A DNA stretch of 64,000 bases from Cytophagales bacterium Alg240-R148 (GTDB taxonomy: Bacteria > Bacteroidota > Bacteroidia > Cytophagales > Cyclobacteriaceae): NCBI GenBank assembly GCA_900537185.1, contig LS999827.1, positions 129,001 through 193,000 of the forward strand. Direction: 5' to 3'. The position numbers and the translations under genes are program-made. Of this stretch, positions 8,249-16,540 are shown one piece after another. Numbering within the stretch: the first letter of the stretch is position 1; the number at the start of each line of letters is the position of its first letter. The notes below the pieces were generated by a model that had not been told where the DNA came from, did not search any database, and was given only the letters and a program-made list of their open reading frames with translations.

Positions 8249-9769
8249 ATGGAACTTTTTATTAAGCCACTATTTTTAGTGGGGTGTCTTTGTATTGCCC
8301 CATTTTGTACAAAAGCTCAGAGTTATGCTGATGTTGCCGGGCTTTTCAGCGAACACCAACGCGTAGGTACCGCTCGCATGCAAGGCACTGGTTATGGTAT
8401 GACTGGGCTAGGTGGCGAGTTAAGCATTGGTTATACCAACCCTGCCGCGAATGGCATGTTCAACAAAAACCAAATTGCCTTAACGGCTGGAGTTAATACC
8501 ATTTCGGACCAATCTACCTTTTTAGGCACCGCCAACACAGAAAAAGCAAGCGTCTTTAATGTTCCTTATTTTGGAGTGAATTTTTATCTAGCCCCTCCAA
8601 ACGAAGAATCCATTTACAAAGGAGGTAGTTTTAACATATCGTTTTCAAGAATTTCTGATTTTAATAGGCAACAAAAATACAGCCAACGGCATGGCGGCGG
8701 TTCTATTGTTGAATTTTTCGAAGATGGTGCCTTTGGGTATACACCGGATGAGTTACCGTTGGACGGTTATTCTCAACTGGCATACGACACTTACATTATA
8801 GACGATTCCTCTGTTCTGGATCCAGGATTTCCCAACGACCGTTATTGGTCTCCAGTAGATAAAGATTATACCAACCCAAATGATATTCGAAATTTAGACC
8901 AAGAAGAAAGCATCCGCATAGAAGGCAAACAATATGCATGGAGCATCGGATATGGGGCAAATTTAAATGATATGTTCTTTGTTGGGGCCAATATTGGGAT
9001 TACCAGTGGCAAATACCGATCGGTAAAAACCTATTCAGAATCCAATTTCAGCTTTGATCTGGATCCCGAATACGAGCCACTCCGAGCATTTACCCTAGAA
9101 GAGATACTCACCATCAGGGCAAAAGGAATTAATTTTTCTGGAGGAGTAATCGTAAGGCCATTGGATGTTTTACAGCTGGGTTTTTCGATACAAAGCCCTA
9201 CCTACTATACCATGAACGATGAATACGATGGTTCTATTGAGTCCAAGTGGAACGACTCCCCAGATGGGGCTAGCAAAGAGTTCAAACAATACACTTCCAT
9301 TATTATTTCGGAATACAAATTAAATACGCCATTGCGGATGAATGCTGGAGCTGCTTTTTTTATTGGTAAAAGAGGGTTTATTTCTGCAGATGCAGAATTT
9401 GTTGATTATTCTTCCAATGTTTTAAAAACCTCTGATTTTGACCCTTCCGAAGAAAACAATGCCATCCAAAGCACTTACAACAAAGTGGTTAATATTAGGG
9501 CAGGTGTAGAGATAAGGCTTAAACAATGGAAATTTAGAGGGGGTGTACAACACTTGCCTTCCATTTCAAAAGATTTGGATGACCAAAATGGCAAAGACCA
9601 ACAGTTATTTTCTTTAGGCCTTGGATATTCAATGAAGAAGTTTTTTATGGATCTAGCAGGCACATTTGGAAAAACAGAAGCAAGTTACTCGCCACACCCA
9701 TATTCAGAACAGGTATTGTCCGACTTATCTTATACCAACATAACCGGAACAATTGGACTAAGCTTTTAA
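8249..9769 (+). CDS. outer membrane protein, FadL/OmpP1-like
   Basis: A 506-residue protein with a signal peptide (about residues 1-23, cleavage before QSYADVA). The mature N-terminus shows the FadL/OmpP1-type opening: RVGTARMQGTGYGMTGLGGE followed by IGYTNPAANGM, where NPA is the characteristic motif. About 14 amphipathic strands follow, ending in an aromatic residue (ITGTIGLSF). FadL relatives take up hydrophobic compounds across the outer membrane; the substrate here is unknown. It is the second gene of a likely operon with the Ser/Arg-rich secreted protein. The stop codon region overlaps the end of aroK by 12 bp, tail to tail. Confidence 0.8.
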   Translation: MELFIKPLFLVGCLCIAPFCTKAQSYADVAGLFSEHQRVGTARMQGTGYGMTGLGGELSIGYTNPAANGMFNKNQIALTAGVNTISDQSTFLGTANTEKASVFNVPYFGVNFYLAPPNEESIYKGGSFNISFSRISDFNRQQKYSQRHGGGSIVEFFEDGAFGYTPDELPLDGYSQLAYDTYIIDDSSVLDPGFPNDRYWSPVDKDYTNPNDIRNLDQEESIRIEGKQYAWSIGYGANLNDMFFVGANIGITSGKYRSVKTYSESNFSFDLDPEYEPLRAFTLEEILTIRAKGINFSGGVIVRPLDVLQLGFSIQSPTYYTMNDEYDGSIESKWNDSPDGASKEFKQYTSIIISEYKLNTPLRMNAGAAFFIGKRGFISADAEFVDYSSNVLKTSDFDPSEENNAIQSTYNKVVNIRAGVEIRLKQWKFRGGVQHLPSISKDLDDQNGKDQQLFSLGLGYSMKKFFMDLAGTFGKTEASYSPHPYSEQVLSDLSYTNITGTIGLSF

Positions 9770-10273
9770 TATGCCCGCAATATCCAATGGGTCTTTAGCT
9801 CCTCCTTCAAGGGTGAAGTGCGCTTTTTCGTAAAACTGCTTCCTAAACTGCCATTGCTTTTGAAGCTGTATAAAAAAGTCGGAAAAGGGCATTTGGCTGA
9901 AAAGTGGCCTTTTTTCTCGGCCTTCTGCTTCTATTCGCTTGGCCAGTTCGTCGAGGGGGACATTTAAATAAATACTGGTTCCACTCTTATTAATGAGCCC
10001 CATATTGTTGTTAAAACATGGGGCTCCACCGCCAGTAGCTACGATAGAAGGCGCCTCGAAGTTTAACATATCCTTCAGAACAGCAGTTTCTTCTGCCCTG
10101 AAAAAGGTTTCTCCATGCTGTTGAAAAATTTCAGGAATCGAAAGACCATTTTTTTCAACAATCACCGCATCCAGGTCATAGAAGTCCCATTGGAATTGTT
10201 CAGAAAACTTTTTACCCAATGTAGATTTTCCACTTCCAGGCATCCCGATTAAAAAAACAGTTTTATTGGGCAT
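9758..10273 (-). CDS. aroK: shikimate kinase
   Basis: A 171-residue P-loop kinase that phosphorylates shikimate to shikimate-3-phosphate in aromatic amino acid synthesis. Walker A GMPGSGKST is at residues 8-16. The substrate-binding Asp is in FYDLDAV, the GGG motif is in ATGGGAPC, and the lid Arg is in KRPLF. It has normal family length. The start overlaps the end of the DoxX/BT_3928-type gene by 11 bp, so the DUF1599-DoxX-aroK unit is tightly coupled. Confidence 0.95.
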   Translation of the reverse strand: MPNKTVFLIGMPGSGKSTLGKKFSEQFQWDFYDLDAVIVEKNGLSIPEIFQQHGETFFRAEETAVLKDMLNFEAPSIVATGGGAPCFNNNMGLINKSGTSIYLNVPLDELAKRIEAEGREKRPLFSQMPFSDFFIQLQKQWQFRKQFYEKAHFTLEGGAKDPLDIAGILKA

Positions 10274-11375
10274 CTAGTATCAATTTTAAAACATCTGCTT
10301 TAGATGGAACATCGTTATAATGCCATTTGCCAAGAACAGTTCCATTTTTCAAAAGAAGCAATCCAGGCGAGGATCTTATCATAGCTTTTAAAACAGTAGC
10401 GTCTGCAAAAAAATAAGGCATTGCCAATTGGTATTCATGGCGAAGCGCATCTATTTGTTGCTCTGATACAGAAGTTAGAATTATCGGTTCTACTTGGTTG
10501 CCAAGAGACTCTATCAACCCATTGATGGCGGTTATTTCTTCTGAAGTATCCGACTCTGTATTTTGAAAAACCAACACCATTTTGGTGCCTTTAAATGTAA
10601 AGGTGGTCGAATCATTGCCTTGGCTGTCCATTACAAAGTAATCCACTAATAATGGCTGTATTTTATCTTCGTTAACAATTCTGGAAGCAACGTAGGTATA
10701 CCCATCTTTTTCACTTAAGTATTTTTCAGAAACCACAGTTGCACCATCCTTTTCAAATGTATATTCCGTAATGGGTTCTTCTTCGGGCATGGTAAGGTCT
10801 GGTAAAATATTGCCAACCTTATAGGCTCTAAAATCCTTAAAAGGCAAGTGGTTGATGGCGTGAATTCCCAAATAAGTAGACAACAATGTGCTGCCAAGAA
10901 TTAGGAGGGCCGAAGGTCTTTTCAAAAAAACAGCCTCATAAGAATGTCGGTACCAAAACAAATGTAAAATCAGTACAAAAAGGATGACATCTTTAATAAA
11001 AGATTCCCAAGGGGTTAATTTAATGGCATCACCAAAACACCCACAATCGGTAACTTTATTAAAGTAGGCAGAATAAAATGTCAAAAAGGAAAAGAACACT
11101 ATCAGTACCATAAGGAACCACGTAGTTTTTTCCATTTTAAAGTTGATCAAAACGGCTATCCCGAGTACCACTTCCAACACTATTAATACCATACCAATGA
11201 GGAGCGCATAGGGAATAAAATACTGAAAGAACGTTCCGAAATCTGTTGAAAAAACTTCAAAATACTCTTGTAACTTTATTTTAGTCCCAATCGGATCGTT
11301 GAGTTTAATTAAGCCCGAGAATATAAACAAACCTCCTACGGCCAATCTGATAACTAAGTCAAGTAATTTTCTCAT
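10263..11375 (-). CDS. BT_3928-type DoxX/MauE-like membrane protein with thioredoxin-like C-domain
   Basis: A 370-residue protein. Residues 1-150 hold four hydrophobic segments of the DoxX/MauE type, including the Cys pair TDCGCFGDAIKLTPWESF seen in vitamin-K-reductase-like redox membrane proteins. After a further membrane segment (about 155-175), residues about 190-370 form a soluble domain that looks like a degenerate thioredoxin fold (MVLVFQNTES, then SSPGLLLLKNGTVLGKWHY) without a CxxC. A role in membrane thiol redox is an inference. The architecture and its position between DUF1599 and aroK match a set repeated in Bacteroidota genomes (family knowledge). It overlaps DUF1599 by 4 bp (ATGA) and aroK by 11 bp. 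Confidence 0.82.
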   Translation of the reverse strand: MRKLLDLVIRLAVGGLFIFSGLIKLNDPIGTKIKLQEYFEVFSTDFGTFFQYFIPYALLIGMVLIVLEVVLGIAVLINFKMEKTTWFLMVLIVFFSFLTFYSAYFNKVTDCGCFGDAIKLTPWESFIKDVILFVLILHLFWYRHSYEAVFLKRPSALLILGSTLLSTYLGIHAINHLPFKDFRAYKVGNILPDLTMPEEEPITEYTFEKDGATVVSEKYLSEKDGYTYVASRIVNEDKIQPLLVDYFVMDSQGNDSTTFTFKGTKMVLVFQNTESDTSEEITAINGLIESLGNQVEPIILTSVSEQQIDALRHEYQLAMPYFFADATVLKAMIRSSPGLLLLKNGTVLGKWHYNDVPSKADVLKLILDAQ

Positions 11376-11914
11376 GATTTTACCCCTAATTTGATTAAAG
11401 AAAACACAGCATAGTTGAGCATATCTTGGTAATTGGCTTTGACACCTTCACTCACTTCGGTTTTACCCTGATTGTCTTCAATTTGCTTTACTCTAAATAT
11501 TTTCATTAAGATTATATCGGTTATGGAGCTGACCCGCATGCTGCGCCATGCTTCGCCGTAATCGTGGTTTTTATTTTTTAGTAATTCTAATGTCTCTTGG
11601 GCATATTGATCGTACAATGGTACTACCTCATCATATGCCAACTCCACCTTATCCGATTTGTATTCCAATTGTATCATGGCCATGATACAGTAGTTGATAA
11701 TGGCTACAAATTCGCCATTGATGTCTTCATTTATTTTTTGAACGCCTTTGTCTTGAATGGATCGAATTCTTTGAGCTTTGATGTAAATTTGGTCTGTGAT
11801 GGATGGCAACCGCATGATGCGCCAGGCCGTACCATAATCTTTGGCTTTTTTTGTAAATAAATTCTTACAAAAAGCAATTACTGAATTATATTCTTCAATG
11901 GTATTTTCTTCCAA
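11372..11914 (-). CDS. DUF1599 protein with internal duplication
   Basis: A 180-residue soluble protein built from two repeats. KAKDYGTAWRIMRLPSITDQ (about 20-50) is mirrored by KNHDYGEAWRSMRVSSITDI (about 112-145), each followed by a helix with a Lys/Arg-rich face and a C-terminal helix (NYCIMAMIQL, NYAVFSLIKL). This is the DUF1599 family, found mainly in Bacteroidota, of unknown function. The conserved DYG-AW-MR-SITD core suggests a small-molecule or nucleotide pocket (inference). It is the first gene of the DUF1599-DoxX-aroK unit and is divergent from folP, with only 37 bp between the starts. Confidence 0.88.
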   Translation of the reverse strand: MEENTIEEYNSVIAFCKNLFTKKAKDYGTAWRIMRLPSITDQIYIKAQRIRSIQDKGVQKINEDINGEFVAIINYCIMAMIQLEYKSDKVELAYDEVVPLYDQYAQETLELLKNKNHDYGEAWRSMRVSSITDIILMKIFRVKQIEDNQGKTEVSEGVKANYQDMLNYAVFSLIKLGVKS

Positions 11915-11951
11915 AACTAAATCCTTTAAATTTGTCCAAACCTTATAAAAA

Positions 11952-12806
11952 GTGGCGAAAGATACATTATTTTCTTATAAAAAAACACTTAATATCGAAG
12001 GAAGGGTATTGAGCTTAGAGCAACCCATGGTGATGGGCATATTAAATGCTACTCCAGATTCATTTTTCGAAGGCAGTCGGTTTTCAGAAGAAAACGCTGT
12101 CCTTAAACAAGTGGAAAAAATGTTGGAAGAAGGGGCGCACTTTATAGATGTAGGAGGTTATTCGACACGGCCAGGAGCCGAACATATCCCACTGGAAGAG
12201 GAAATAAAGAGAACTGCTAAAAAAATTAAAAAAATAAAAACAACTTTTCCGGAAGCTATTATATCCGCAGACACGTTCAGATCTAAGGTGGCTCTTTCGG
12301 CCATTGAAAATGGGGCATCTATTATCAACGATGTTTCGGGAGGCATGCTGGATAAAGATATGATGCCGACCGTTGCTAGAGCCAAGGTACCCTATATTTT
12401 AATGCACATGCGAGGCACGCCTCAAACTATGAACCAATTGACCCAATATAACAATTTAGTTACGGAGGTGGTAAAAGAGCTAGCTATAAATGTGAAAAAA
12501 GCCATTTCACATGGTATTAATGATATAATTATAGACCCTGGCTTTGGGTTTTCAAAAACAGCCGATCAAAATTATGAATTACTTAAAAATTTAGATTATT
12601 TTAAAGTATTAAAACTTCCTCTGTTAATAGGGTTGTCGAGAAAATCGATGATTTGGAGAAAATTGGATTGCTTACCAGAAGAAGCCCTTAATGGAACTAC
12701 CGTTCTGAACACCGTGGCCCTTTTAAATGGGGCTAATATATTAAGGGTACACGACGTAAAGCAAGCAATAGAGGCGATACAACTTGTAAACTATTTAAAA
12801 GATTGA
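11952..12806 (+). CDS. folP: dihydropteroate synthase
   Basis: A 284-residue TIM-barrel enzyme that joins p-aminobenzoate to hydroxymethyl-dihydropterin diphosphate in folate synthesis. Signature motifs are GILNATPDSFF (about 28-38), DVGGYSTRPGAE, the internal NDVSGG, DPGFGFSKT and GLSRKSM. Length is normal. The start is GTG at 11952, since the next in-frame Met (MVMGIL) lies inside the first barrel strand. The stop overlaps the TTG start of cdaA (TTGA), so the two are translationally coupled. Confidence 0.96.
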   Translation: MAKDTLFSYKKTLNIEGRVLSLEQPMVMGILNATPDSFFEGSRFSEENAVLKQVEKMLEEGAHFIDVGGYSTRPGAEHIPLEEEIKRTAKKIKKIKTTFPEAIISADTFRSKVALSAIENGASIINDVSGGMLDKDMMPTVARAKVPYILMHMRGTPQTMNQLTQYNNLVTEVVKELAINVKKAISHGINDIIIDPGFGFSKTADQNYELLKNLDYFKVLKLPLLIGLSRKSMIWRKLDCLPEEALNGTTVLNTVALLNGANILRVHDVKQAIEAIQLVNYLKD

Positions 12807-13684
12807 TTTTAGCATTTAACATAGGGTTTCTAAATTTTGGCTGGGTAGATTTTATCGACATTGCATTTGTTACTATTTTATTGTATCAACTGTATAAGTT
12901 GATGAAAGGCAGTGTGGCAGTTAAAATATTTTTAGGTGTCTTGTCGCTCTACCTAATTTATTTAATTGTAAAAGCTTTGCAAATGGAATTGCTAAGTGAA
13001 ATACTTGGCCAATTTATGGGTGTTGGAGTTATTGCCGCTATTATTCTTTTCCAGCCAGAAATAAGGAAATTTTTGTTAATCATAGGGAAATCAACTGTTT
13101 TCGATAGAGAGAACCTCCTTCGAAATTTTAAAGTTTGGAAAAGTAGGGAACAGAAAAAAACTTTCAACCTGACACCAATTATTGAAGCAGTTAAAACGTT
13201 GAGCAGCACCCAAACTGGTGCTTTGGTGGTGTTTTCAAAGGAAAGCCCACTTCGTTTTTATGCGGAATCAGGAGATTATATTGATGGTGAAATCTCCAAA
13301 CGCTTGTTAATGGCAATTTTTAATAAATATAGCCCTATGCACGATGGAGCTGTTATCATTCATAGAGGTAGGATTAAAGCCGCGCGATGCATTTTACCTG
13401 TATCTGAACAAGAAAACTTACCTGCACAATTTGGCCTTAGACACCGTGCAGCTGTTGGCATGTCCGAAGCTACTGATACTTTAACTTTAATAGTTTCGGA
13501 AGAAACTGGCGAAATATCCACAGCAAGAAATGGCGTTATTGCACACAATTTATCTCCAATGAAAGTGCGCAAAAAACTAAATAAGTATTTATTTGAAGAG
13601 ATAAACGAGGCTCCTCCAGAGGAAGAAACAGCCTCCAACAAAGAGGTTTCCAAGGATTTAACCGAAGCCCAGTCAGGTGTTTAA
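12803..13684 (+). CDS. cdaA: diadenylate cyclase CdaA (c-di-AMP synthase)
   Basis: A 293-residue protein that makes cyclic di-AMP from two ATP. The N-terminus has three hydrophobic helices (about 15-85, ending GVGVIAAIILFQPEIRKFLL). The DAC domain spans about 110-265 with the catalytic DGA (SPMHDGAVIIH) and RHR (GLRHRAAVGMSE) motifs intact. The C-terminus is a short acidic tail. The TTG start at 12803 overlaps the folP stop by 4 bp. The folP-cdaA pairing is common in Bacteroidota, whereas Firmicutes pair cdaA with cdaR; no cdaR is present here. A strong terminator follows. Confidence 0.95.
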   Translation: MILAFNIGFLNFGWVDFIDIAFVTILLYQLYKLMKGSVAVKIFLGVLSLYLIYLIVKALQMELLSEILGQFMGVGVIAAIILFQPEIRKFLLIIGKSTVFDRENLLRNFKVWKSREQKKTFNLTPIIEAVKTLSSTQTGALVVFSKESPLRFYAESGDYIDGEISKRLLMAIFNKYSPMHDGAVIIHRGRIKAARCILPVSEQENLPAQFGLRHRAAVGMSEATDTLTLIVSEETGEISTARNGVIAHNLSPMKVRKKLNKYLFEEINEAPPEEETASNKEVSKDLTEAQSGV

Positions 13685-13778
13685 AAAAAAACAAAAAAAA
13701 AGAGTTACTTTTTAGACACTTCTAGTATTAAAAGGTACATAGCACTTTTACACACCTGATTTAGCATGGTAAAGCCCA

Positions 13779-13807
13779 GCCGCCTTTGAATTAAGGCGGC
13801 TTTTTTA
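13779..13807 (+). terminator. rho-independent terminator after folP-cdaA
   Basis: Perfect 8-bp stem GCCGCCTT/AAGGCGGC (13779-13786 with 13793-13800), 6-nt loop, then a run of six T. It lies about 95 bp past the cdaA stop. Confidence 0.85.
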
Positions 13808-13842
13808 TTACTTAGTTTTTTTAAAACCCAATTACTAACCAC

Positions 13843-14616
13843 ATGCAATACATAAAAGTGACCCCAGATTATGCCCAACACGTGGCATTAATTGAATTGA
13901 ACAGACCCAAAGCTTTGAACGCACTCAACTTAGAACTCATGGGAGAAGTTCGAGATGCCTTAAAAGCACTGGATGAGGAGGAAGCTGTCCGGGTTATTAT
14001 ATTGACAGGAAATGCAAAAGCATTTGCTGCAGGAGCCGACATCAAACAAATGGCAGATAAAACCCCTATTGATATGCTGAAGATAGATCAATTCAGCACT
14101 TGGGACCAAATAAAAAAAACAAAAAAACCTCTTATAGCAGCGGTATCAGGGTTTGCTCTAGGCGGCGGTTGTGAATTAGCAATGACCTGCGATATGATAG
14201 TGGCAAGCGAAACTGCTAAATTCGGACAACCAGAAATTAAAATTGGCGTGATGCCAGGTGCTGGTGGGACACAAAGACTCACTAAGGCTGTTGGCAAAGC
14301 GAAAGCAATGGAAATGGTATTAACAGGAAGTTTTATATCAGCAGATGAAGCCAAACACTATGGTTTGGTTAATAAAGTGGTACCCGTTGAAATGTTTATG
14401 CACGAAGCCTTGGTGTTAGCTAAGTCCATAGCTTCCATGTCTCCAATTGCAGCGCAATTAGCAAAAGAAGCAGTGAACCGATCTTTTGAAACCCATTTGG
14501 AAGAAGGTTTGTTTTTTGAGAGAAAAAACTTCTATATGGCTTTTGCAAGTGAAGACCAAAAAGAAGGTATGCATGCGTTTATAGAAAAAAGAGCACCAGA
14601 TTACAAAGGGAAATAG
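13843..14616 (+). CDS. enoyl-CoA hydratase/isomerase family protein (crotonase)
   Basis: A 257-residue protein of standard crotonase length. The oxyanion-hole segments are KAFAAGADIKQM and GFALGGGCELAM. Both catalytic acids of the hydratase type are present: the Glu in GGGCELA and the Glu in FGQPEIKIG, followed by GVMPGAGGTQRLTKAVGKAK. It is therefore likely a true 2-enoyl-CoA hydratase of fatty acid or amino acid breakdown, not just an isomerase. It stands alone between two terminators; no other beta-oxidation gene is in the window. Confidence 0.93.
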   Translation: MQYIKVTPDYAQHVALIELNRPKALNALNLELMGEVRDALKALDEEEAVRVIILTGNAKAFAAGADIKQMADKTPIDMLKIDQFSTWDQIKKTKKPLIAAVSGFALGGGCELAMTCDMIVASETAKFGQPEIKIGVMPGAGGTQRLTKAVGKAKAMEMVLTGSFISADEAKHYGLVNKVVPVEMFMHEALVLAKSIASMSPIAAQLAKEAVNRSFETHLEEGLFFERKNFYMAFASEDQKEGMHAFIEKRAPDYKGK

Positions 14617-14621
14617 TCTTT

Positions 14622-14667
14622 AAATGGCCCCAGCATTTTAGAGAATGCTGGGGCCATTTTTTTATTA
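14622..14667. terminator. bidirectional terminator between crotonase and DUF6588 genes
   Basis: Perfect 16-bp stem (14622-14637 with 14644-14659) with GGCCCCAGCATT core and 6-nt loop; A-rich and T-rich ends allow termination of both convergent genes. The last bases touch the stop codon of the minus-strand gene. Confidence 0.9.
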
Positions 14668-15660
14668 TTTGTTATCTTCTCTAAAGGCAAAGCCCAACCC
14701 TACAGTCAGCACATTTTGGTCCTTAAGCGTATAATCTGCCCATAACTTGAAAAAGGCAATGTTCAAACGAACTCCAGCCGTTCCCCTCATTCCGGAAACA
14801 TCAAAATTCATATCAACAGGATTGGTAAAGACTATCGAATTACCGAAATCGTAGGTACCTTCCATCTTATAATTGATGTCTGTTTTATCGTAGCCCAGCC
14901 CACCATAAAGCGTAATTATAGAAAGTTTTTTACTCACCAAGGCTTGGAATGTCCAGGAATTCCCATTGTAAACACCTTGCTGGTCGTTGCTAGTTCCTAT
15001 TCCACTATTATTGGAGTAATCCACTGTAGATTTCAAACTAGTATACCCGGCGAAGAGTGATATATCCAGTGGCAATTCTTTTACTCCTTTAAAATGTTGT
15101 CCAATATCATGGAGTAACCCAAAACCAATCATACTGATTTTACCATCATCTCCTATCTTTTGTTCTGGTAAAAACCTGAATTTTATGTCCGTTTTTTTGT
15201 ACACACCCAATCCAATTTGAACCATGGGTGTCGGTACAAAGCCACCTACATCCGATTTCACATCCGCTCCCTCTGGCCCATCAAAAACAACACCGTTGTT
15301 TTCAAAAACAGGAGTTATTGCGGGTCCTATTACAGTAGGAGCATTGCCATCGGTTGGAGACAACAAGGTAGTTCCTCCAGGAAGACCACTGGCCGGTACC
15401 GAGTAAAATTGCTCGCCATCGTTAAAATATGCCAAATTAGCGGTAAATAAAATCTCCCCTCCTAACGTTTTATGTGCTTTCGCTGTGTTGTACCACCCAT
15501 TGTTCACTCCATTTCCGATCCCTCTAATAATAGGCGAAGTATATTGCTCCAGTAAAAAATTAGTATCTTCTCCAGCCAATAGGAAATTATAAATATTTGA
15601 TTGCCCCTGGGAAACACTATAAATTAAACAAAAGATAATACTTAGATAAATGTTTTTCAT
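14665..15660 (-). CDS. DUF6588-type outer membrane barrel protein
   Basis: A 331-residue protein starting MKNIYLSIIFCLIYSVSQGQ with a signal peptide (about 1-20). An in-frame start 12 codons earlier is unlikely, as it would precede the signal sequence. The mature part opens with LLAGEDTNFLLEQYTSPIIR and then GIGNGVNNGWYNTAKAHKTL, the characteristic beginning of DUF6588 proteins. Alternating beta strands follow and the end is VGLGFAF. These are predicted outer membrane barrels of unknown function. The gene is monocistronic. Confidence 0.8.
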   Translation of the reverse strand: MKNIYLSIIFCLIYSVSQGQSNIYNFLLAGEDTNFLLEQYTSPIIRGIGNGVNNGWYNTAKAHKTLGGEILFTANLAYFNDGEQFYSVPASGLPGGTTLLSPTDGNAPTVIGPAITPVFENNGVVFDGPEGADVKSDVGGFVPTPMVQIGLGVYKKTDIKFRFLPEQKIGDDGKISMIGFGLLHDIGQHFKGVKELPLDISLFAGYTSLKSTVDYSNNSGIGTSNDQQGVYNGNSWTFQALVSKKLSIITLYGGLGYDKTDINYKMEGTYDFGNSIVFTNPVDMNFDVSGMRGTAGVRLNIAFFKLWADYTLKDQNVLTVGLGFAFREDNK

Positions 15661-15759
15661 ATACTTTTTTTTCAAAGTTAACACATTCATTGTCAAGGTT
15701 AAAACCCCATCAAAAAAGATTTTACTTATAAGATAATAAAAAAAATCAATTGTCCTGTA

Positions 15760-15790
15760 TTGAAGTAATCAAAGAACTTAAATAGCTTTG
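15760..15790 (+). promoter_or_regulatory. promoter of the peroxiredoxin gene
   Basis: TTG (15760-15762), a 20-nt spacer, then TAGCTTTG (15783-15790) match the Bacteroidota -33/-7 consensus. The ATG follows 32 nt later. This is the best promoter match I found in the window. Confidence 0.6.
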
Positions 15791-15821
15791 TCTAAGATTA
15801 TAATTTCAAAACACAAAAAAT

Positions 15822-16454
15822 ATGTCATTAGTAGGAAAAAAAGCACCATTATTTACTGCAGACGCGGTATTGAATGGAGAAGAAATTGTAGACAACTTTT
15901 CATTGTCTGATTTTATTGGTAAGCAAGAAGTAGTGTTATTTTTCTACCCGAAAGATTTCACTTTTGTATGCCCTACTGAAATATTAGCATTTCAGGAAAG
16001 ATTGGCTGCTTTTGAAAGCAAAGGCGTTAAAGTAATAGGGGTATCCACTGACACGGCTGAAACTCATTTCGCCTGGTTGTCTACACCAAAAGACAAAGGC
16101 GGTATCGAAGGTGTTACCTACCCATTGGTAGCGGATGTTGCCAAAACTATTGCCATGAACTACGGTGTATTGGCTGGAGATTACAACTACAATGAAGATG
16201 GCGAGTTGATTTTTGAAGGTGTTGCACCAATTGCCTACAGAGGGACTTTCTTTATAGACAAAGAAGGTATTGTACGCCATGAAGTAGTTAACTTTTTCCC
16301 AATTGGAAGAAACATTGACGACACATTGAGAGTAGTGGATGCATGGCACCACAACCAAGAACATGGTGAAGTTTGCCCAGCCAACTGGAGCGAAGGAGAG
16401 GATGCCATGACTGCAACTCCAAGTGGAGTAGCCGATTACTTGGCCAAGCACTAG
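15822..16454 (+). CDS. typical 2-Cys peroxiredoxin (AhpC/TSA, Prx1 type)
   Basis: A 210-residue thiol peroxidase that reduces H2O2 and alkyl hydroperoxides in the cytoplasm. The peroxidatic Cys lies in KDFTFVCPTEI (about residue 50), and the resolving Cys in HGEVCPANW (about 170). The active-site Arg is in GTFFIDKEGIVRHEVVNFF. The C-terminal tail is long enough to give the overoxidation-sensitive form. No ahpF follows, so reduction is probably by thioredoxin (inference). It has its own promoter and terminator. Confidence 0.95.
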   Translation: MSLVGKKAPLFTADAVLNGEEIVDNFSLSDFIGKQEVVLFFYPKDFTFVCPTEILAFQERLAAFESKGVKVIGVSTDTAETHFAWLSTPKDKGGIEGVTYPLVADVAKTIAMNYGVLAGDYNYNEDGELIFEGVAPIAYRGTFFIDKEGIVRHEVVNFFPIGRNIDDTLRVVDAWHHNQEHGEVCPANWSEGEDAMTATPSGVADYLAKH

Positions 16455-16483
16455 GAAATTTTCTCAGTAACATTGATAAATCA

Positions 16484-16522
16484 AAGAAACCCACTTTTTT
16501 TAAGGTGGGTTTCTTATTTTTG
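16484..16522 (+). terminator. rho-independent terminator of the peroxiredoxin gene
   Basis: Perfect 11-bp stem AAGAAACCCAC/GTGGGTTTCTT (16484-16494 with 16505-16515), T-rich 10-nt loop, and following T-run. It lies 29 bp after the stop and just before the start of the Kdo transferase gene. Confidence 0.85.
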
Positions 16523-16540
16523 TCCAAATTATTTTACACG

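Noticed and set aside
15984-16451. 155-codon frame opposite the peroxiredoxin gene
   Set aside because: It is fully antisense to a strongly conserved gene and has no recognisable domain; it reflects codon bias of the real gene.
16373-16540. Extended N-terminus for the Kdo transferase
   Set aside because: The extension would overlap the peroxiredoxin C-terminus and read through its terminator; the ATG at 16541 gives the usual N-terminus.
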